From a virus: DNA of 62,124 nt. Below are positions 16,168 through 24,327 of this stretch, piece by piece. The notes under the pieces were generated by a model. That model did no database searches. It was not told the origin of the DNA and saw only the letters and a program-made list of their open reading frames with translations. A program made the position numbers and the translations under genes. How positions within the stretch are numbered: position 1 is the stretch's first letter; each line of letters opens with the position of its first letter. The stretch covers positions 1 to 62,124 of the IMG/VR virus record IMGVR_UViG_3300046794_000699; one strand, 5' to 3'.

Positions 16168-16250
16168 GGTGTTCAACACCAGTGTGGTGCAAGGTGTTGA
16201 ACACGTCAAGCATTTACATCCACTTTCTTTCTGCCATACTGTTGAACACC
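16168..16250. promoter_or_regulatory. three GTGTTsAACAC operators
   Basis: GGTGTTCAACACC at 16168-16180, GTGTTGAACAC at 16194-16204 and TGTTGAACACC at 16240-16250 are nearly identical palindromes. They stand just before the RHH gene at 16271, consistent with cooperative autorepression. They also lie in the transcript path of the minus-strand Icd-like gene. Confidence 0.6.
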
Positions 16251-16270
16251 TAACACGGAGTAAATCAGAT

Positions 16271-16456
16271 ATGGCAACGAAATCTGTTAATGCGAAATCG
16301 CAAACTATAGCCGCACGGGTGCCGCATGAGGTGGCTAATGCGATGGACGAATTAAAAGAAGATGGTGAAACCACAGGGCAATTTGTTGTCACTGCCTTGC
16401 AGGGCGAAATTAAGCGCCGGCAACGCAAGAAGGCCAAGGAAACTCCAGGGGACTGA
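16271..16456 (+). CDS. YlcI/YnfO-family small RHH protein
   Basis: A 61-residue basic protein with SQTIAARVPHEVANAMDELK followed by TTGQFVVTALQGEIKRRQRK, the YlcI/YnfO-like ribbon-helix-helix pattern common in P4-like satellites. GGAG lies ten bases before the ATG and three palindromic sites lie upstream. It is antisense to the long minus-strand frame that contains the Icd-like gene, so the two regulate or exclude each other at least transcriptionally. Confidence 0.7.
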   Translation: MATKSVNAKSQTIAARVPHEVANAMDELKEDGETTGQFVVTALQGEIKRRQRKKAKETPGD

Positions 16457-16459
16457 ACA

Positions 16460-16869
16460 GAGTAAATGATATATATGCTGTTACTATTCGGCACTACAAG
16501 CTGCTGACTCTGCTCCAAAGCACTATTTGATTCCTTATAAAAATCCCGATCAGGCTGTACACCTCCCCAGGGGGTCGGATTTGAAATCCGTCCCTTTTTT
16601 ATGGACTCCAGAAACTCCCTGCTCGTATTGGGCATGAAACTCGACAAACAGACATTTGCCGCTTCACCTTTTTTTATGGCCTCCGAAAACTCAATGCATG
16701 GCGCACGATATTTTTCCGTCCCCCACCCTCGCGTAGTGACAGCAATAAAATCTTCGTCACACTCAACAACTGTGATGTAAACCAACTTTATCAACGGACT
16801 AAAAAACTTAGGAATTCTTAAGATCACGCCCCCAGAAAACCAGCTGCTGATGTCATCAATTGTCATCAT
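16460..16869 (-). CDS. uncertain frame with two EFxEsIKKG repeats
   Basis: ATG 16869 overlaps the antirepressor stop by fourteen bases. The frame encodes MMTIDDISSWF, then a beta-rich part, then IEFSEAIKKGEA and SREFLESIKKGRI, about 25 codons apart. The two repeats match DNA repeats at 1733-1948. It runs on in frame into the Icd-like gene through a stretch that looks like the antisense of the YlcI gene, so the true end is unknown. It may be an ash-family gene. Confidence 0.35.
16593..16692 (-). repeat. tandem copies of the CCTTTTTTATGG repeat
   Basis: Two copies, 16593-16617 and 16667-16692, differ at few positions and resemble copies at 1861-1883 and 1924-1948. All four are read in the same sense on the minus strand and lie 63-75 bases apart in each pair. 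Confidence 0.5.
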
Positions 16870-17707
16870 TCTCGCTCTCCAGGCGCTTGGTTAACCAACG
16901 TTGAGATAGACGCATTAACTCAGCTTTACGGAGCTCGTAGTCCATACCCATATCAATCAGAGTGATGTTGGTGCTTTCCAGGTAGGAGAAGTGTTCTAGC
17001 TGTTCGGCGCTCATTTTGTCCCGAGGGGCACCATCTAATCCGTTAGCCAACGCCCACTGCTTGGCGGTTATACCTCCCAGGACGATACGAGCAATCATGT
17101 TGCTTTCGTTAGTGTAGTGATTCTGAGAGGTTTGCTTGCCCTGTTCGGCACGAGCAGCCTCTAAGGCTGTACACATCGCTTTAAACATATTGGCTGCCCC
17201 AATGCGCGTCTTAAGCTGGTGGCGTAAACGTGCGGCTACCTCTGGAACGCTGCGGTATAACTCTTCCTCACACTGGATGAAGTAACGGCGAATGGCTCGG
17301 CCCTGGTCGTTGCGCTCAACCATAGCCAGCTCTTTAGCCATGTTCAAAGTGATAGCGTAATCTTTGCTACGTCTGTCGCCACCCCGAGATGTTTGCACTC
17401 GTGCCGACATTACTTGATCGATATTTGAACTTTGAAACACCGAAATGGGTGTATCAGACTCAACGTAATCAACCGCGCTTTTGAAATCGTATTCTTCCAC
17501 TCGCGCATTAAACCAGCTGGAAAAGACGCGCCCCACTCCCAGCGATTTATGCAATGCCTTGGCGCTCACGATATTACTTTCACGCCCACCTATCTGACCG
17601 GAAATAACCGGCACCAGAGATGCAAAGTCATTGCTGTTAATAATGCCGAGGCTTTCTTTGGGGTGAGTTTGGCCCCGGCCAGTATTGGCCGTATTTTTCA
17701 TAGTCAT
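16856..17707 (-). CDS. AntA/AntB-type antirepressor
   Basis: A 283-residue protein. Residues 48-140 fit the AntA/AntB domain: SLGVGRVFSSWFNARVEEY, then GGDRRSKDYAITLNMAKELAMVER, then GRAIRRYFIQCEEE. The C-terminal half is helical and unrelated to KilAC as far as I can see. Antirepressors of this type inactivate phage repressors, so the satellite may use it to sense or induce a helper. It follows AlpA and one unknown gene in the same operon. Confidence 0.75.
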   Translation of the reverse strand: MTMKNTANTGRGQTHPKESLGIINSNDFASLVPVISGQIGGRESNIVSAKALHKSLGVGRVFSSWFNARVEEYDFKSAVDYVESDTPISVFQSSNIDQVMSARVQTSRGGDRRSKDYAITLNMAKELAMVERNDQGRAIRRYFIQCEEELYRSVPEVAARLRHQLKTRIGAANMFKAMCTALEAARAEQGKQTSQNHYTNESNMIARIVLGGITAKQWALANGLDGAPRDKMSAEQLEHFSYLESTNITLIDMGMDYELRKAELMRLSQRWLTKRLESENDDN

Positions 17708-17721
17708 ATTGTCAGGCTCCG

Positions 17722-18144
17722 TTAGGCGGCGGTGAAAGCGTCTGGGTACAAGGTCAGGATGTTGGCTATGTCGCTTTGAGAAAGGCCGTGATAGCCACCA
17801 GCAGCGGCGTTATGGTTAACCAACTGGATCACGCGCAGAACATCGGCACGGCTCACAAAGCGATAGCGGAAATGGCTACCGATGCCGTCCGGGTTCTTCT
17901 CGTCGATACGCTCCAGTTGAATATCCAGGCGGCGTTCCAGCTCGCTGGCGTAGTTGCGGCCAGATGAGAGGCGGCAATACTTGAGAATGTCATTCTCAGT
18001 CCAGCCATTGACGCCAGTTTTCAGCATGTACACACGAGCGCGGTGCTTCTTTGGCGCTGGCTTGATGGTGGGGGTGGCGCTATTATCAGAGGCGCCAACC
18101 TTCTGACTAGCCGCCTGCTGTACGGGGCGGTTTTTCATTTCCAT
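17722..18144 (-). CDS. conserved satellite protein, unknown function
   Basis: A 140-residue protein starting in the AlpA stop codon (TAATG). The N-terminal 40 residues are low-complexity and basic. The rest has WTENDILKYCRLSSGRNYASELERRLDIQLERI and SHFRYRFVSRADVLRVIQLVN, a winged-helix-like pattern. The position after alpA recalls conserved genes of P4-like islands. No function is known to me. Confidence 0.55.
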   Translation of the reverse strand: MEMKNRPVQQAASQKVGASDNSATPTIKPAPKKHRARVYMLKTGVNGWTENDILKYCRLSSGRNYASELERRLDIQLERIDEKNPDGIGSHFRYRFVSRADVLRVIQLVNHNAAAGGYHGLSQSDIANILTLYPDAFTAA

Positions 18145-18341
18145 TACGCCACCTCCCCACGAGATTCAGCAATGCGTTGATTGATCCACTCATTTACCTC
18201 GCTCTCAACGAAAGCAATTGAACGAGTGCCAACCTTCACGGCTGATGGGAAACGCTTCTGGCTGATAAGGCGATAAATCCATGCCTTGCTGTAGCCAGTA
18301 CGGCGCTGGACTTCGGTAAAGCGGATAAGTGTATTTGTCAT
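18144..18341 (-). CDS. alpA: AlpA family regulator
   Basis: A 65-residue AlpA-type protein: RFTEVQRRTGYSKAWIYRLI, then KRFPSAVKVGTRSIAFVESEVNEWI. Family members (P4 Vis, AlpA) activate or repress satellite promoters and assist excision. It is the first gene of the operon alpA, unknown, antirepressor, with a 190-base upstream region carrying TTTGGAAGT repeats. Confidence 0.85.
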   Translation of the reverse strand: MTNTLIRFTEVQRRTGYSKAWIYRLISQKRFPSAVKVGTRSIAFVESEVNEWINQRIAESRGEVA

Positions 18342-18446
18342 GTTTACCTCGTAACGTCTATTGCGGTTTACGGGTATATTTCAGCAGAATATAAAAGGCA
18401 TGTGTGGAAGAGGCAGCTAGAAAGATAGAAGTAGGAGATATGCTTT

Positions 18447-18528
18447 TTTGGAAGTGCTTGTGCGTGTTTTTATGCCTGTAGTAAGAGATTTGGAAGTCAT
18501 CCACTACAGGCAATACCATTTTGGAAGT
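18447..18528. repeat. three TTTGGAAGT direct repeats before alpA
   Basis: TTTGGAAGT at 18447-18455, 18489-18497 and 18520-18528, spaced 42 and 31 bases (about four and three helical turns). They lie between alpA and the cargo gene. GCCTGTAGT/ACTACAGGC arms around 18474-18511 form an inverted repeat enclosing the middle copy. They may be regulator sites for alpA. Confidence 0.45.
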
Positions 18529-18531
18529 GGC

Positions 18532-19410
18532 TTAGGGTTCAAGCTTGGTAATGTTTTGTTCAATAGCTGACTTCAAGAGATCAGTTAGAGCTTTGCTGGT
18601 TATTTCAGTTCCCTTACCATAATCATTTATAGCCTTTCTTGCTGCTTCAGCCACGGCTGACTTGTTGATTTTACCCCCCCTCGCATACTTCCCACCAGAT
18701 TGTTCCAAAGCAACAGCCATGCCTGAGATAAGCATGAGGGCGGTATCTTTTCCAGCAAAATCATTCCATTTTGTTGTTACTGGCTCACTAAGTTTGTTTT
18801 TTTCTTCAAATTCCTCTATCTCTGCCAGGAATTTATCAAGCTCTTTTTGAATAAGCTTTTTATACCAATCATATCGCTTTTGAGCTGCGGGGAGTGCATG
18901 TGCGAAATCGTCAGGTATTGGCAGGTTATTTTCAATGAGGAAGCATAACAACTCTGTTAGTTTGAAATAAAAAGCGCCATACCCACAAGAACTGATGCCT
19001 TCGTTTTCCAACCAATATTGACCGGCATTGTCTGGGTTCGGGTCTTCATAGTAATCGCGCCCTTTAGCAATATATCTAAGAAATGAAGTACTGACAGTCT
19101 GAAACCCAAGATCAAATTTAAACCCTAATGCTGGGTAGTAATCATAAATCTTGAACTCCAATCCATTACTAGGGTGTTCTCCTTTAAAAGACTCAAGGGC
19201 ACGAACTAAAAGAATAGCAATTTCATCAAATTTACGATTATTTGCTTTAGCCAAAGCACTTATTGCCCTCTCGAAATGAATAGCTTCAGCTCTTTCTTTA
19301 TCAAGCTCATCAAAATTAAATTTCCGCACTCGCCACCTCACGCCCTCTAAGTCTTGGCGGCTATGCCAGCCCGTAGAGGTGTACGGGGTTTCGGGGATCA
19401 GCCTAGACAT
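18532..19410 (-). CDS. cargo gene of unknown function between int and alpA
   Basis: A 292-residue soluble protein with no family that I recognise. It has a mixed N-terminal domain, a central part with many aromatic residues (YDYYPALGFKFDLGF), and a helical C-terminal half with a charged coiled-coil-like run (about 190-215) and KINKSAVAEAARKAI. It is AT-rich next to its neighbours. In P4-like satellites, positions beside int are hotspots for single-gene anti-phage cargo, so a defence role is a reasonable guess, not shown. Confidence 0.5.
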   Translation of the reverse strand: MSRLIPETPYTSTGWHSRQDLEGVRWRVRKFNFDELDKERAEAIHFERAISALAKANNRKFDEIAILLVRALESFKGEHPSNGLEFKIYDYYPALGFKFDLGFQTVSTSFLRYIAKGRDYYEDPNPDNAGQYWLENEGISSCGYGAFYFKLTELLCFLIENNLPIPDDFAHALPAAQKRYDWYKKLIQKELDKFLAEIEEFEEKNKLSEPVTTKWNDFAGKDTALMLISGMAVALEQSGGKYARGGKINKSAVAEAARKAINDYGKGTEITSKALTDLLKSAIEQNITKLEP

Positions 19411-19474
19411 AGCCTTATTCTTTTACTGTATACCAAAGTCTACTACCGTCCATAGGCACTGTCTATTTGTACAG

Positions 19475-20689
19475 TTACGCACTCTTACCGAATGCGCCGT
19501 GAACCACATTATCGCCACGTTCCAGGCTATCCATATAGTCGGCATACCACTGGAGCATGTCCCGGCGGCCATCCAAATACTGAGCATGGTTGTAGGTGCC
19601 GCGGATAGAGTTTTTATCAACGTGCGCCAGCTGAGTTTCAATCCAAGCGGTGTTATAACCCTGCTCATGCAAAATGGTGCTCATCGTGTGGCGGAAGCCG
19701 TGACCGGTGGCACGTCCGTGGTAGCCAATACGTTTTATCACCTGGTTAATACTTGCTTCGCTCATTGGCTTGGTGCTGTCGTTCCTCCCTGGGAAGACTA
19801 ATTTGAAGCGACCAGTTATTTCTTGAAGCTGGTGGAGAAGCGCCAGAACCTGCTCTGAAAGCGGCACCAAGTGCGGTCTACGCATTTTCATTCTGCTTTT
19901 AGGCACTTCCCAGAGCCCTTTATCCAAATCGAACTCAGCCCACTCAGCAGCACGGAGTTCAATCGTGCGTACGCCTGTTAGCAGAAGTAAGCGTGTCGCT
20001 ATTTTGGTGACAGAACTACCGGTGTAATCATTGAGGCTCTGTAGAAACTCAGGGAACTCTGAGGCGACCAGGTGGGGATAGTGTTTATGCTTCTGGATAG
20101 CCAGCGCACCGGCTAATTCGCTGGCAGGGTTATTCTCCGCTCTTCCGGTAACGATGGCATAGCGGAAAGTCTGACTGCAGGCCTGCCGGATCTTGCGCAT
20201 CTTATCGAGAACGCCGCGCTTTTCTAATTTGCGTAGCGCCTCCAGAACTTCGAGAGGTTTAATATCAGCGACTGGCCGTCTGCCGATGTAAGGGAAGATA
20301 TCTTTCTCGAAAGACTCCATCAGGTCTTCGGCATAACCTTTGGACCAGTTAGACTCTTTATAGGCATGCCATTCTCTGGCCAGCGCTTCGAAGGTGTTTT
20401 CAACGCTAACCTTCTTTGCCTGTCTCTCGGTTTTCTTTTCTTCCCCCGGATCTCCACCAGCGGCCAGGAGACGTTTCGCTTCATCTCGTTTGGCCCTGGC
20501 ATCAGCGAGAGATACGTCTGGGTATACCCCCACGGCTAAAAGCTTCTCTTTGCCAGCAACACGGTATTTCAAGCGCCAATAGCGGGCACCGGTAGGGTTA
20601 ACCAGTAAATAAAGCCCACCGCCATCAGAGAGCTTGTAAGGCTTATCCTTCGGCTTGGCAGTATCAACTTGCCGGGCATTGAGCTTCAT
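19475..20689 (-). CDS. int: P4-type tyrosine integrase
   Basis: From ATG 20689 (MKLNARQVDTAKPKDKPYKL) the product is 404 residues; a GTG at 20704 would add five. The N-terminal DUF4102 arm-binding domain spans about 1-90. The catalytic residues R241, K268, H330, R333, H356 and nucleophile Y366 are all visible. It recombines the satellite with the 3' end of tRNA-Arg. It reads away from the att site at 20855-20900, as in P4. It appears intact. Confidence 0.9.
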   Translation of the reverse strand: MKLNARQVDTAKPKDKPYKLSDGGGLYLLVNPTGARYWRLKYRVAGKEKLLAVGVYPDVSLADARAKRDEAKRLLAAGGDPGEEKKTERQAKKVSVENTFEALAREWHAYKESNWSKGYAEDLMESFEKDIFPYIGRRPVADIKPLEVLEALRKLEKRGVLDKMRKIRQACSQTFRYAIVTGRAENNPASELAGALAIQKHKHYPHLVASEFPEFLQSLNDYTGSSVTKIATRLLLLTGVRTIELRAAEWAEFDLDKGLWEVPKSRMKMRRPHLVPLSEQVLALLHQLQEITGRFKLVFPGRNDSTKPMSEASINQVIKRIGYHGRATGHGFRHTMSTILHEQGYNTAWIETQLAHVDKNSIRGTYNHAQYLDGRRDMLQWYADYMDSLERGDNVVHGAFGKSA

Positions 20690-20690
20690 C

Positions 20691-20846
20691 TGGGGGTATC
20701 TCACTTTATTGAACCTGGGAATACCCCCAAATGTACCCCCACTTGAGTGTAGATTTCAATAGACGTTAGGAGACATTGGTAGACTGAGATTCTTTGGGAA
20801 GACTAGTATTTCTGGGGATGAGTGGACTTTAGTAGACGTTGGGAGA
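20691..20846. repeat. integrase-side att arm with repeats
   Basis: Between int and the att core lie TGGGGGTA (20691-20698, inverted), the pair of TACCCCCA octamers 4 bp apart (20722-20741), and TAGACGTTrGGAGA twice (20760-20773 and 20833-20846). These are candidate arm-type sites. The whole stretch matches the fossil at 51-300. Confidence 0.55.
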
Positions 20847-20854
20847 AGTGAAAA

Positions 20855-20900
20855 TGGTACGCCCTACAGGGCTCGAACCTGTGACCTACGGCTTAGAAGT
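20855..20900 (-). tRNA. partial tRNA-Arg(TCT), displaced 3' half (att site)
   Basis: On the minus strand the sequence runs from CTTCTAAG (anticodon loop, TCT) through the variable loop and a T-arm ACAGG-TTCGAGC-CCTGT to AGGGCGT-A-CCA. The 5' half is absent: sequence beyond 20900 does not continue a tRNA. This is what remains of the tRNA 3' end when a later phage integrates and supplies its own copy. It is the shared border of elements 1 and 2. Confidence 0.8.
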
Positions 20901-20953
20901 TCCTAGAACCACCTTTTAATACAGTCAGTTACCGCATCAGACCGCGCTCACAC

Positions 20954-21024
20954 GTCCCAAGATGCAAAAAGTTAGAAAACCATATCAACAGATGTGAAAA
21001 CATCCCTGTCCCAAGTTTGTCCCA
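20954..21024. repeat. TGTCCCA repeats, element 2 left end
   Basis: GTCCCAA at 20954-20960, TGTCCCAA at 21007-21014 and TGTCCCA at 21018-21024. The other end of the prophage has AGTCCCAA at 62082-62089 and TGTCCCA at 62093-62099 inside the integrase 3' end. They are candidate arm-type sites of the element 2 integrase. Confidence 0.45.
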
Positions 21025-21095
21025 CCTCAGCGCCATTACTCCATTACCATCCCCGGAGTGAAAAAATGGCAGCATCCCAACACCTAAGTTAAATA

Positions 21096-21114
21096 GCCGG
21101 GGTCCATCCCGGCC
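21096..21114 (-). terminator. stem-loop after last tail gene
   Basis: GCCGGG and CCCGGC arms directly follow the stop of the last tail gene on the minus strand. The following run TATTTAACTT is weak, so termination may be inefficient or factor-assisted. Confidence 0.45.
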
Positions 21115-21120
21115 ACACGA

Positions 21121-21948
21121 TTACCCCACCAACTCAGCTTTCAATGAATTTAAGCGATCGTAAATAGTGGCCTTGGCATCCACAGCCAAGGGGCCGGGAA
21201 TGACCAACTGTGCCGCAATGTCCCCTTGGAACCCATGGTTCAGCGGATTACCGGCCCCACCGATGACCAGGCGTCGCGAGTCAGCGGTTGCGAACGCTTT
21301 CGCAGAAATGTCCTTCTGCTGCAGCAATACCCCATCTTTTTCCCAGCGGTGGTAGGTGCTTGTCGCCTCAATAGCGGCAATGTGCCAAAGGTTGTCTCTG
21401 AAGCCTGTGATCGTAGTGTTGATCGGGTAATTGCTCGGGTCACTGACCGCCGTTCCGCCGTGGTTAATCCATACTGCGTCTGTTTGGAATGAGTCGCTAC
21501 CGAAGCGCACACGCAGCCAATCAGGTACCGCAGCATAGTTTCCGCACATGTTGCCGCCAGTACCTCCGTATCCCTCGCTGTTTGCCAAGGGGATGCGGTA
21601 CAGAACGAACATCGAGTAAATCCCGTTGGCGGGGAACGTCTCGTAAGCGTCCTGAGCGATCAGCGCGCCCGAGTTCTGCGCAGCACGGCCAAAACGTAAT
21701 GTTGCCCCGCCGCCGGCGGTGATAATACGCGGCGTTAATGTAGCGGCCGGCGTCCAGTTAGCACGACCTGTTTTGTCACGAACAAGAGACACGTTACCGC
21801 CGCTTGATACCACCCCGCTTTTCGCTTCTATCCATGCCGATGGGTTCATTTGCAGAATATCGATTTCCTGCTGAGTGATGGCCAGCTTCGGCAAATTCGG
21901 GTTATTTGATGGACGGCTAGCTTTAAACACAACCATTGCGTTTGCCAT
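21121..21948 (-). CDS. tail fibre-associated lectin-like protein
   Basis: A 275-residue protein with a concanavalin/LamG-like pattern over about 70-265: GIYSMFVLYRIP, NLWHIAAIEATSTYHRWEKDGVLL, and ADSRRLVIGGAG near the end. Such domains bind sugars in phage tips. It starts one base inside the stop of the tailspike gene and ends the late operon. A receptor-binding or tip-accessory role is inferred. Confidence 0.55.
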   Translation of the reverse strand: MANAMVVFKASRPSNNPNLPKLAITQQEIDILQMNPSAWIEAKSGVVSSGGNVSLVRDKTGRANWTPAATLTPRIITAGGGATLRFGRAAQNSGALIAQDAYETFPANGIYSMFVLYRIPLANSEGYGGTGGNMCGNYAAVPDWLRVRFGSDSFQTDAVWINHGGTAVSDPSNYPINTTITGFRDNLWHIAAIEATSTYHRWEKDGVLLQQKDISAKAFATADSRRLVIGGAGNPLNHGFQGDIAAQLVIPGPLAVDAKATIYDRLNSLKAELVG

Positions 21949-24005
21949 TAATTTATCTCCCTAAGAAATGCACCCAGCCACTGATATTCAATTTCGCCGG
22001 TGTAAAGGTTTGTGATGCCGCTTGTTGTACGAATTAATCCGCGTGCGCCGTCGATCGGGCCTGATTGGTTATCACTGCCAGTGCGGCGAAGCCCATAACC
22101 AATTTGAACGTTTCGGGTATTACTCGGGTTATTCACGGTTAGGCGCATTCCTGTTGTGCCCAAAATAGAAACATCGGTGATGCTGATAGCCGAGCCGTCA
22201 CGTGCACGGATATTGAAACCAGCACCAACACCAAGCCCTGCCGGGTTAACAATGTCTCCTGATTCGTCCTTTATAATTGGCACAGAAGACGTGAAATATG
22301 CGTCGATGGTGTTCACACCAGACCAATACACGGCGCGATCTTTTAACGGGATAAATCCAGTCCCAAAGCATTCAAACGCAACAGCGCGGGCAAGGCTAAC
22401 GCCGCGCATATTCTGGCCCTTAGAGTTGATGTGAATGATGTCACCGGGGTGCGGATATTGATAACCGGGGCCGGTAAACCGGATATTACCCAGGCCATCA
22501 GCATCTAACTGCCCTTGCCTTACGCGGCTATCCCATTCAGTGAAAGGTTGCCAACTGCATTGCTCGACAAAGATCGCCACATCCGGGTGGTCACCACCGA
22601 AAACTCGTTTTACCTCTGCATTATAATTTCGGTCTAAGTTCCTCAGGAATCGCGCATAGAGCTCAGGGAACATACCTGGCGTGCCGTCGGTGTCCGTTTC
22701 ACCCGCTTTCATATCAAGGCCAAGCACAACAGGCTTGAAGCCCATTCGCTCACAAATTCGCTTGGCATCAATCAGGCCCTGAACCAGAGTAGACCAGGCT
22801 GGCGTCCCTCGCGTCAGGTTTCGGTATGCCTTCCCACCCTCTGCGGCAACGTAACGCAAAATGTGAATGCGCTTCCCTGTCAGCTTTTCTACTTCGCTGA
22901 TGATGTGCGCTGCAGACGATGAGCACGCGGTTTCTTTCCAGCCTCCGCTTACCGTGTCTTTTAAAGGGACGATCTCATCTATCTGCGTAGCGTCACGATT
23001 GGGGTTCTCTTTCCCTGCCCCTCTGTTGGACTTGAACATCCAGGCATTATCTGGATAAAGCTGATTAACGGCGATCAATACATCATCTGCAAAAGTGCTC
23101 CAGCCCTGAGCCAGGGACTGGCCGAACGTCGGCAGGATATACATCACCGGCCGCAGATCATCGGAAACTGAAATACGTGTAGCGCCATAGTTCATAACCA
23201 GATCACTGGCTGCTGTGGCTTGAGCTATCTGCTGCGCGGGTGGAGAGAGGTTGCCAACTCGCTTTAGACCATCCGGGGTTTCGAAAAAGTAACCTCCGTC
23301 TTCAGTCCATGCTTCGGTGATATTGTTGTACGGATCGACAATGATTTTCGTGCAAACAGAGCCATCTGGTAACGTATAAGGCTGCGATTCAATATATGGG
23401 CGCACAACAACGTCAGAATCAGCGGCGACAACTCGCAGCATCCCGTTCTCGTCGATAAAAGCATGTCGCCCATCATCAAGCATTAACGGTGCAAAATGCC
23501 CGTCATCAAACTCAACGCCCGCTGCGATATTCTCATCTATTCCCGCCTGACTATTCGGCACCATGCTTACCCGAGTTTTCATTTCATTAAGCGCATCAGT
23601 GACAGCGCCGCCAGCCATTGACCAGCGGCCAGTCGGTACAATCCGGCTATCAGCCACGGTATATTCAAGCGCCAACTCACTGGTTGATTGAGAGCGAACC
23701 CAGAAAAATTCCCGCATCTCTTTACCGTCATCAACTGCTTTTTGGGCTGTGGGCTCATCGGGATAAGCGTCAGGGATAGATTTGGCAATTTCCGAATATT
23801 CTTTCGCTGCTTCTGCCGCATCTTTGGCTTCATCTACTGCTGTTTTAGCCTGTCGGCTGTATTTAAACGATGCATCAGCAGACTGTGCGGAGCTATCCGC
23901 CGATAGGCTGCTCTTTGCTTCGTCTGTTGCTTGTTGTGTGCTGCGGGTGTTCAGCACAATGTCTGTGCCGATGACGTTATCAACTGGTAGTCCTTCAGAT
24001 GACAT
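21948..24005 (-). CDS. tail spike with SGNH esterase domain
   Basis: A 685-residue protein. Residues 1-100 contain an alanine-rich helical region that could trimerise. Residues 285-545 fit a sialate O-acetylesterase-type SGNH hydrolase: GQSLAQG at 295-301 with likely nucleophile S297, and GDIIHINSKG at 521-530 giving D522 and H525. The C-terminal 130 residues are beta-rich. It probably removes acyl groups from surface polysaccharide during adsorption. It faces an acyltransferase moron on the opposite strand. Confidence 0.75.
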   Translation of the reverse strand: MSSEGLPVDNVIGTDIVLNTRSTQQATDEAKSSLSADSSAQSADASFKYSRQAKTAVDEAKDAAEAAKEYSEIAKSIPDAYPDEPTAQKAVDDGKEMREFFWVRSQSTSELALEYTVADSRIVPTGRWSMAGGAVTDALNEMKTRVSMVPNSQAGIDENIAAGVEFDDGHFAPLMLDDGRHAFIDENGMLRVVAADSDVVVRPYIESQPYTLPDGSVCTKIIVDPYNNITEAWTEDGGYFFETPDGLKRVGNLSPPAQQIAQATAASDLVMNYGATRISVSDDLRPVMYILPTFGQSLAQGWSTFADDVLIAVNQLYPDNAWMFKSNRGAGKENPNRDATQIDEIVPLKDTVSGGWKETACSSSAAHIISEVEKLTGKRIHILRYVAAEGGKAYRNLTRGTPAWSTLVQGLIDAKRICERMGFKPVVLGLDMKAGETDTDGTPGMFPELYARFLRNLDRNYNAEVKRVFGGDHPDVAIFVEQCSWQPFTEWDSRVRQGQLDADGLGNIRFTGPGYQYPHPGDIIHINSKGQNMRGVSLARAVAFECFGTGFIPLKDRAVYWSGVNTIDAYFTSSVPIIKDESGDIVNPAGLGVGAGFNIRARDGSAISITDVSILGTTGMRLTVNNPSNTRNVQIGYGLRRTGSDNQSGPIDGARGLIRTTSGITNLYTGEIEYQWLGAFLREIN

Positions 24006-24117
24006 ATATTTCTCCGATAAGGTGGAGTTTACTGTTGACGATTAGCCCTAAAGGGGCTATTATTTATTACATGAGGTAGCGGAAAGGCCGCAGCCCAACC
24101 CCGAAAGGAAGAACGAG

Positions 24118-24291
24118 ATGACAAATGACATGACCACCGCAGAGCTTGAGAAGATTCACGCTGAAATCGCAAAGCTAATGGCCGAGACAGCGAAGATTAA
24201 CCGGGAAACAATGTGGTATCCGGTCGCTGTCGCAACCGGTCTAATCGGTGCAGTGGCTACGGTAACAACCATCATCATCAAATTTATTTAA
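24118..24291 (+). CDS. small membrane protein of the moron cassette
   Basis: A 57-residue protein: a charged helix (TTAELEKIHAEIAKLMAETAK), then one membrane helix at about 34-55 (YPVAVATGLIGAVATVTTII). GGAAGAACG precedes the ATG and a strong terminator follows. Similar small proteins occur beside phage tail-fibre morons; function unknown. Confidence 0.65.
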   Translation: MTNDMTTAELEKIHAEIAKLMAETAKINRETMWYPVAVATGLIGAVATVTTIIIKFI

Positions 24292-24295
24292 AAGA

Positions 24296-24315
24296 AGCCC
24301 CGCAAGGGGCTTTTT
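24296..24315 (+). terminator. intrinsic terminator
   Basis: GCCCC-gcaa-GGGGC followed by TTTTT, just after the small membrane protein gene. Confidence 0.8.
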
Positions 24316-24327
24316 CACAGGTGCGCA

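Noticed and set aside
15835-16869. One 344-residue minus-strand protein
   Set aside because: The middle part reads as the antisense of a convincing plus-strand RHH gene and lacks protein-like character. I kept the Icd-like end and the start as separate, uncertain entries.
18474-18511. Intrinsic terminator after the cargo gene
   Set aside because: The inverted repeat has a 20-base loop and no T-run in either direction.
20855-20900. Complete tRNA gene
   Set aside because: Only the part from the anticodon loop to CCA is present; the sequence beyond does not form the D-arm or acceptor 5' strand.
21003-21024. Remnant of a second integrase 3' end
   Set aside because: Similarity to the element 2 integrase end is confined to the TGTCCCA repeats, which are better explained as att arm sites.
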